Part shown: positions 57,632-64,000 of the stretch, in pieces | How the letters are laid out: every line of letters starts with the position of its first letter | How positions within the stretch are numbered: the stretch's first letter is position 1 | Source of the DNA: Mercurialis annua | Taxonomy: Eukaryota; Streptophyta; Magnoliopsida; Malpighiales; Euphorbiaceae | Length of the DNA: 64,000 nt | Assembly: GCF_937616625.2 (NCBI RefSeq) | Contig: NC_065571.1 | Location: forward strand, 15,316,501-15,380,500 | Direction: 5' to 3' | Made by a program: the position numbers and the translations under genes | The notes under the pieces: model-generated | Told to the model about the DNA's origin: nothing | What the model saw: only the letters and a program-made list of their open reading frames with translations | Database searches by the model: none

Positions 57632-60362
57632 TGTAATACCTCGTATTTTTCTGTTCATTTTCTGTCGATTGTTCGGTAGTTTTGTCGTCCGTATCTCGCA
57701 TGTTTGGGTTTGATTAGCCCATTTTTTGAAGTTCGGAATCAGATCCCCATCGTCGCCGGGTTCGGGCCCAATTTCAGGCCCGTTTTAAAATTTTCATACA
57801 GCGCGACAGAAGACGCGACAAGGCTGGCGCGCCTCACGTTGCACCCTGTCTTGAAATTTTGGTGAAGGGCACAATGGCACGTCGCGCCTTTCGACGCGCC
57901 TACCATCGCGCCCTGTTTCAGAATTTTGACCTGGGGTCTATAAATAGACCTTATAACTCGACCAAACCTTTTTTATTTCATTTTCTAAAAATCCTAGTCG
58001 ACTCTCACTCTTTTAAACACTCTAAGATTGTAAATTTTCATTCCTTTCCATCGCTCTTGGATTCGGTAAGTGAATCGCTTCTCGTTTCATTCGTTATTTC
58101 ATACGATATCGTTACACTTGATTCATGACTCATATTTTCTGGTGGTTTTAGCATCAAATTGGGATTCACTTCGTCAATCCTTCAGTCCTTATCATCCCCA
58201 ATTATCCTAAGGCGTTAAAACTGAATTGGGTACGTTCACTCTTTCGTTTAAGCGCCTTTGCGGTCTATCGCTGTTGTTGTTCTTTACTGCTGAATATTAA
58301 CTAAGTATGGGCATGATTCTTGTGTTGTTTAGGCTCTAATCTTACGTCCAACCCGAGCTATATCATCTCTAGAATCATCTAGCTTTGCTATCTTCGAACG
58401 ATATGTCAAACCTCTCAATTTTACGCTGAATCGTGTCATTATTGTTGGCCGCCGATTTCTAATTTTTTGTTGCTTCTGTGGGTTCCTTGGCTGATCTATT
58501 GTTCTTAGATGATATGTATATTGCTTAGGTTGTGATTGTTGTACGTTGTTTGTTTAGAATTCACTATTTCGAATCAATGTGTTATGGCTGCCATTGTTGG
58601 GTGTTCTCATTACTGCTAAGTGTTGGAGTTCATTAGTTGATTTATGGAATTTTGTTGAATTGGGTTGTTTGCTGTCAGCATGGATACTTACATTATGTAT
58701 GTTGGTATTCCTAAATTCAATTGCTAGTATGTGAGATTTGATAATGATTTGTGCTTAGTTGCTTGATCATCGTTTTGATTTATAAACTACCTATTGTTAA
58801 CGTTATTCAAATTTGAAATAAAATTTGTTTGGATTATAATTGACTCATTTTGATAATTATATATGAAAATGTTAATTGTTTTATAATCTTTAAATCGGAT
58901 AATTACTTGGGTAATTATTGTTTCGTAAAATATTGACTTGGTATGCCAATTGGACTAAAGTTACATTTTGAGCTTAAAACGTTTGTTTTAACTCAATCGA
59001 GTTAAGAAATTGATTGTAATTGTGGGTTCTTTGGGCTATTGAGTTCCGTTTTGAATATTATTATTTTATCAAAGGTATTTTTGGAATTATAAACTCTGGG
59101 TTATATTTTGATAAAATGTTTGGGTCGGGTTAGACTTTGATCACCAGACATGTGAGGTTAGCTTAGTAGTTATCGGTAACTTGGTTAACCCACTAATTGG
59201 GAATTGCTTGATTTATTATTTAATATCTATTTAAATAATACTTTCAGAAACGAATTTGTAAGCGGTAATTCAATAGACTTGACTTGTTTATGACTTTATA
59301 CTTATTTGAGTATTATGATTATTCTGATTGGCATTACCTTGACTTGTTGTTTGTGCTAGTGCTATGTGGTGTCTAGTACTCTCTAGAGTTAGTATACGTT
59401 TTAATAATTATTTATATTTGTTTAGACTCGTCGACCGTTCGTGCTTCGAAGACGAACCGGGATTAGATTGCTCTCCAAGTTATGGCGGATATAGCAAGCA
59501 GTGAGTTTATATCACTATTTATCGCTTTATTAAGTAAACTATATATTATGTATGTATATTGTATAAACAGCTTTCGAACTATTTTTCGACATTATGGATC
59601 TGAAATGGAACGGGCTACTCGATGGGCATCATCGAGACTGCATGCACACCGGTATTGATCATATGGTATTTGAGATAGGTTTGAGATACGTCTCACCTTA
59701 GTGAGCGCGCCGGTAGAAGATACGTCTCCTGGGACTCGCGTGATCTATTCAAGTGACAGTCAGGGATCGATTATGAAGATACGTCTCACTAACACGACAA
59801 CTGGATTTAGATATTTTGGTTTACTATTTCACTGTTTATCAATAATGATATAAATATTTTATAAATGTTTTAAAGGTTTTCTTAACTTAATAAATGTAAA
59901 TGGTTATATGAACTCATCTTAGTATGTCTGATCTTGTTGTTTTCCCAATTTTCCAGGTTTATGATTTTGAACTTTGGTTAATTCTCTGGCTTCTTCTTTC
60001 TTCGGAGGTTCTTTTTATTTTCAGAATAAATGGTCGAACTGTTATAAACTCTTAGACCGCAGTAGTAATAGATGTGTTATGATCTAGACTCATGTTTTAT
60101 GTTCTAGACCAATATTTTGTTAGAGTGGTCCAACTATTTTATTATTGTTATAGGCATGTATACATTATTTATGGTTATTATATCTATATCCATACTGTTG
60201 GAGTCTCGGATTGAGCCGAGTACACTTTGACTGCTAAACTAGGTTGGAGTCTCGGTTGCCCCTGAACATATGGTTTTATGCAGGTACATTGTTGTTATTA
60301 ATTATTGTATGTTATCCACCAGGTTAGCTACAAGTTTTGGTACAACCATGCCCATACACTAT
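57632..60362 (+). mobile_element. Gypsy-type LTR, apparently truncated at its right end
   Basis: Starts tgtaatacctcgtatttttc, like the tgtaatacccc start of the solo LTR at 23914-26477. A TATA box (tctataaatagacc) lies at 57938-57946, followed by a leader. Near 59630-59780 occurs the same kind of block as in the other LTRs (gaacgggctactcgatgggc, and a repeated agatacgtctc word three to four times). A late gttagctacaagttttggta word is near 60323, but the expected gtcgtgaca end is missing. No primer binding site or coding region follows. The frame at 57859-58128 lies in the leader and is not a gene. Confidence 0.55.
57797..57915. repeat. Cluster of near-palindromic words, GCGCGAC/GTCGCGC type
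   Basis: Words gcgcgacag, gacgcgacaagg, ggcgcgcc, gcaccctgtc, cgtcgcgcc, gacgcgcc and cgcgccctgt follow one another in 120 bp just upstream of the TATA box of the LTR. Locally very CpG-rich. Confidence 0.65.
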
Positions 60363-62050
60363 ATCATTAAGTTGCTTGATTTTTATGTTAATATATTGGT
60401 TTGATTTCCGTCCAAATATTTTGGTTTGATTTTCATGTGAATATTTCAACTATACATTCTATTCAAACAAATTTTTGGCTAAAACTGATTTGGTAATTTG
60501 TGATTGGCTATGTTAAGTGTAAATGATTTAATTGTTGAATTGTCTATAATCTATTGAATAGAATCATGAAAATTGTGGAGCATTTCGCTGGTACGACGAC
60601 AAGGTATTACTGGTGAAAACTGCAAGCATACTGTATCGTTTCAAGTTGTAAAAGGATTATAAGTCCGAGTTGTCGAATTCACGAGGAGAATTGAACTTAA
60701 TGAGACCGATTTCAATTCATCTTCGTTTAGTAAAAGAGTTTGAGAATGATCTTAACTAAATTAAACAACTAATCCAAAAATAACAAACGATAAACAAACA
60801 ATTATTAGAACGATTAACTAGCAAATATAAGAAAACGGATATATCGATAAAAATATAGTGTTCGGTTTGATTCTAGCTAATCAATATTGGAATCATGTAA
60901 AATGAACATAATAGCATATAACAAGAACCAAGTTGTTTTTAGAGCATCATTCTCGCTCTCTCGAGTTTCAAAGAATAACAAAGCCAATAATCGAGGAACT
61001 AATTAATGCCTGATTAACTTTTGTGATACTAAACGTAATCAATTAGATAATAAGTAATTAATAAATCAACTCAACGGTCGTTTAATTCTTAACCGCTCTC
61101 ACGATGATATGACTTAGGCTTCTAATCATGTGGTATACCCAACTAACCATCTCTAAATATATTAATCAAATACTAATCATGCATTAGATAGCTAATCTAA
61201 CAATCATTAAAATCAACGATTAGAACATGTTATCTAAACCATATAATCCATTTTCAATCAAAACAACATCTAAAAGTTTATATCAACCCTCAAACAAGAG
61301 GGTTTAGCTATTCATGCTAAACACAATATTACCAACTAATAACGCAATAAACATAGTTAAGATGTAATTAACTGGATGTGTTAATCCCAAACAAAGACTT
61401 GTATTAATAAGATAAAACTTATTCAATAAAACCATAAAACAATATTCAAGAACAATGAACAATAAAATGAAAAATAAAAGATGGAAATAAATATTGTGGA
61501 GGCTCAAAATCCGAATATTAAACTCTCTGGATCACTGAGTTATTCCAATATTACATAAAGGGTATTAAAATTGAAATTGTTAAAACACAACCATTAAGTT
61601 AACAAATTATTTCACGGATGTCACTCGAGAATAAAAGCACTAAACGTTTTGCGTTTTGTCCTATGTGGCATGTCATAATTACAAAAAGGTGTATAATTCA
61701 GGATCTTTTTTTTAACAAAAGGTTACAACTCAGTATTTGTTTTATAATTTGCAATAAACTTAGTAACCTTCTTTTAAGACTATGACCTACCTGAGAAATA
61801 ATTCAATAAATTAGTGACTGCTTTTTAACGATTTGAATTTTAGCATCTCAGTAACCCAAGGAGTTTAATATACATCAAAACTCCACAAACATTCTCTATA
61901 ATGATTGATGACCTAAAAACAAAGATAAGGTGCCTTATATAGTGTTTACAAAAGAGGAAAGAAAATATTCCTAATACAAGTCTACAAATGGATTGAAGTG
62001 GAAGTGGGCCTCAAGTCTTCATTGCTTCAAAATCAATTCTCTAGCATTTT
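60363..62050. other. Repeat debris without a gene
   Basis: No open frame of note. A block near 60605-60690 (gtattactggtgaaaactgcaagcatactgtatcgtttcaagt, shortened: gcaagcatactgtatcgtt) resembles sequence often seen, from memory, in the 3' part of gypsy elements, but I could not define an element. Confidence 0.35.
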
Positions 62051-62054
62051 AGAG

Positions 62055-62150
62055 TATGTCTCGATCGAGACATAGTACTTCTCGATCGAAACCTACATTA
62101 CTCTTGCTCTTCTTGGTTAGCTCCGAAGATCATCTCGATCAAGACCTGCA
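62055..62150. repeat. Cluster of near-palindromic words, TCTCGATCGAGAC type
   Basis: Three words: gtctcgatcgagac (a perfect palindrome), tctcgatcgaaac and tctcgatcaagac, spaced about 15 and 55 bp apart, with flanking cctacatta/cctgcatta words also repeated. Confidence 0.65.
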
Positions 62151-62334
62151 TTACTTCTACATTGTATTTAGGGGTGTGCAAAAACCGACCGAAACCAAAA
62201 AACCGTACCAAATTGAACCGAAAATATAGGTTCGGTTCGGTTTTAAGGATTTTCGGTTCGGTTTCTGTTTCTGAAAACCGAAAAAGTCAAACCGACCGAA
62301 TATATAATAAATATTTCAGTAATTTTTCAGAGTT

Positions 62335-62402
62335 TCAAAGTAGTCAAGTGGTAAATGCCTTATGCTTCTTTTCAAAGACCTAGGTTCAAATCCTGGCGCT
62401 CT
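62335..62402 (+). other. tRNA-like sequence inside the hAT element
   Basis: An A-box-like tagtcaagtggtaaatg and B box ggttcaaatcc at tRNA spacing. No complete cloverleaf is evident, so it is tRNA-like rather than a tRNA gene. Confidence 0.6.
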
Positions 62403-62449
62403 CATCATTTTTCTCTTTAATTTTAAAAAAATAATAACATGCAAGCCTT

Positions 62450-62515
62450 TGGATTGAACCTGGGACACTAAAAGCTAATAATATGCGTTGTTCCACTGAA
62501 CTAAATTGAATTTAT
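62450..62515 (-). other. Opposed tRNA-like sequence inside the hAT element
   Basis: On the minus strand, ttagttcagtggaacaa resembles an A box and ggttcaatcc a B box. It points toward the copy at 62335, making a converging pair. Confidence 0.55.
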
Positions 62516-62777
62516 GCTATACATTTATATATTCGGTTACCGACTGAACCGAACCAAAATATTCTCTTTATTTCGGTTCGGTTCGGTTTTATATTTTTTA
62601 TAAAATCAATTGGTTTTGATTTTTTGGTTGGTTCGGAAAATGAATCGACCGATGCACAGCTCTAATTGTATTGATGATTTGAATGTATGATAATAAGATT
62701 AACATGATTCAAATCCATACTTTACATTGTTAACTAATTAAAGGCTTATTATGACTTAATTCAATATCAGACTAATT

Positions 62778-63006
62778 CTTTTTTTGGTACAGGGTCCATG
62801 GGGTTTCCTGAACGAGTCTCAACTATGAGACGGCACCTTTAAGCCTTCCACATTCAGACTAATCCCCACTCGAGCCGTGTAGGTTCCTTGCGGGAGGCAA
62901 ACTCTGGCCCCAAATTTTAAACGGCTGCATACATGAGTACGGTTCGAACCCGCGACATCACTTAAGCTAGAAGAGCGCCTTACCAACTCATCTACGCCTT
63001 GGGGTT
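62778..63006 (-). mobile_element. Complete tRNA-derived SINE with 15-bp TSD
   Basis: On the minus strand the head begins ccccaaggcgtagatgagtt, with an A-box-like tagatgagttggtaaggcg and B box ggttcgaaccg. The body contains ctcccgcaagga and ends in an A-run. The direct repeat aatatcagactaatt flanks it exactly at 62763-62777 and 63007-63021. A truncated relative lies at 12388-12515. Confidence 0.93.
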
Positions 63007-63021
63007 AATATCAGACTAATT

Positions 63022-63698
63022 AATGATGTAGAAATTAGGATTGCTATAAAAAAGAGTAAGTGTGTATTAAATCATTCAAAATGGTAAACTAAAATCAATT
63101 TTTTTTATAATTAGAAGAGTTTGTGGAAAAAATTGAACTCATAGCCTAACAGTTTGCTACAACACTTATAACATTTGAATAATAATTTATTGGTAATCAG
63201 TTTTACTTATACACGTGGTTTAGATTTGTGCATGTAAATTCAATAAAATCTACATTATTTATTATGTGTTAAAAAATAAGGATTAGATGCTTGTTTTTAT
63301 GGCTACATGTTTCTTACTTTTCATGATCAATTAAATGCAAGTTATATACCAATATTTATTTTATTAATGCATATTTTTAAATGTAACTGTTTTTTCTAGT
63401 AATTTCTATTTTTTATCTGATTTGAGAGTTCAATACATTATTGCGTGTATAACATGATGCTGATAACTTTATAGTTTTTTTTATAAATTAATAAATTTAA
63501 TAATGACAAATTCTTGTGAGTTGAACCAATTTGAGTTATGTACAATATTTTATGCATATTTAACTAAATATACAAGATATTTTATAGCGGTATAAAAGAC
63601 ATGTCTAATATAGTTAGACAATGACTCTTACCTGATCTAAACAACTAGGTTGCCATAAATCTGAACAAATCGGTATAGTTTGAATTGTACGTTGCTGT
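63022..63698. other. AT-rich intergenic DNA, no gene seen
   Basis: No coding region or defined repeat. Confidence 0.5.
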
Positions 63699-63740
63699 GG
63701 GTGAAGGTGATTTCCGATTAATCGGAAATCACCTTCACCC
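63699..63740. repeat. Perfect 42-bp palindrome
   Basis: Two 21-bp arms meet without a loop: gggtgaaggtgatttccgat with t, then its exact reverse complement. The symmetry stops sharply at both ends. Confidence 0.97.
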
Positions 63741-64000
63741 CGCCCATGAATAATATATACTACATAGTTTATTCTTGTTTTCAATAAGACCTCTTCGATT
63801 TGAAGGCTATCGCTACGGTAAGGATCTTATCTTTTTTTTATAAGAATTTCTTTATATTTTATAGGATTTTGTGGCTTGATGTTTTAGATCGTTCAAGAAT
63901 TTTTAGCGATTGTTCGGGCTTTCGAGGCAATCTTTTGTAGATTTACGATTTTGAAAAACTATTGATCTATCTTCTTAGAATTCCATTGACAAAGATGATC
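63741..64000. other. Sequence to the window end, nothing defined
   Basis: No gene or repeat identified before the window ends. Confidence 0.4.

Larger units (their letters stand above)
62169..62664. mobile_element. Non-autonomous hAT element with 8-bp TSD
   Basis: Tips taggggtgtgca and tgcacagctcta are imperfect inverted repeats. A perfect 8-bp duplication attgtatt lies at 62161-62168 and 62665-62672. The 8-bp size and taggggtgtgca tip are typical of plant hAT elements. Both arms are rich in ggttcggtt words. The centre carries two opposed tRNA-like boxes instead of a transposase. 496 bp. Confidence 0.9.

Noticed and set aside
61304..61507. 67-codon minus-strand frame with hydrophobic content
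   Set aside because: AT-rich sequence gives Phe/Leu/Ile codons by chance; no start context, neighbours or family support.

Overview
This is nuclear DNA of a flowering plant, most likely a eudicot. It is AT-rich, gene-poor and packed with plant mobile elements, with GT-AG introns in the few genes. Only two host genes are well supported. One is an intronless gene for a long acidic protein of unknown function at 12792-15275 (+). The other is a four-exon gene for a probable plastid membrane protein with a DUF3082-like domain at 52274-55019 (-). I see no working tRNA, rRNA, CRISPR array or bacterial-type feature.

Layout. 1-9577: AT-rich intergenic DNA with a direct duplication, MITEs, and fragments of an LTR family. 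9578-11390: a second LTR copy of that family, then a decayed organelle-type tRNA-His (11560) and a SINE fragment (12388) before the first gene. 15480-23230: a MITE, a dispersed repeat (copy A) split by a solo LTR (17960-20181), and a ruined copia gag gene (21340-22980). 23230-29275: a Ty3-gypsy (Tekay-like) LTR carcass, itself split by a solo LTR in the opposite orientation (23914-26477, TSD ggttt). 29280-32500: copy B of the dispersed repeat, split by an internally deleted copia element (30107-32432). 32895-35841: five MITEs, one nested in another. 35979-41279: a MITE whose right arm is split by a near-complete Ty1-copia element (36206-41254, TSD ctagg). 41767-50184: a CACTA (En/Spm) transposon with two genes and hairpin-rich subterminal arrays. 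50185-57600: the DUF3082-like gene, with tandem repeats and a SINE in its first intron, then AT-rich inverted and tandem repeats. 57632-60362: another gypsy-type LTR. 60440-64000: repeat debris, a clean non-autonomous hAT element (62169-62664), a clean SINE (62778-63006) and a perfect 42-bp palindrome (63699-63740).

How the parts relate. Most of the interest is in the order of insertions, which can be read from target-site duplications. Both large transposons have conserved architecture but several breaks in their coding regions; the two host genes read through cleanly. The observation that fits no standard feature is that six separate places hold clusters of short near-palindromes with different core words but the same design. 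At least three lie inside LTRs and two in a dispersed repeat family. I also see a long imperfect hairpin in the leader of the CACTA transposase gene, and a motif present three times in the acidic protein.
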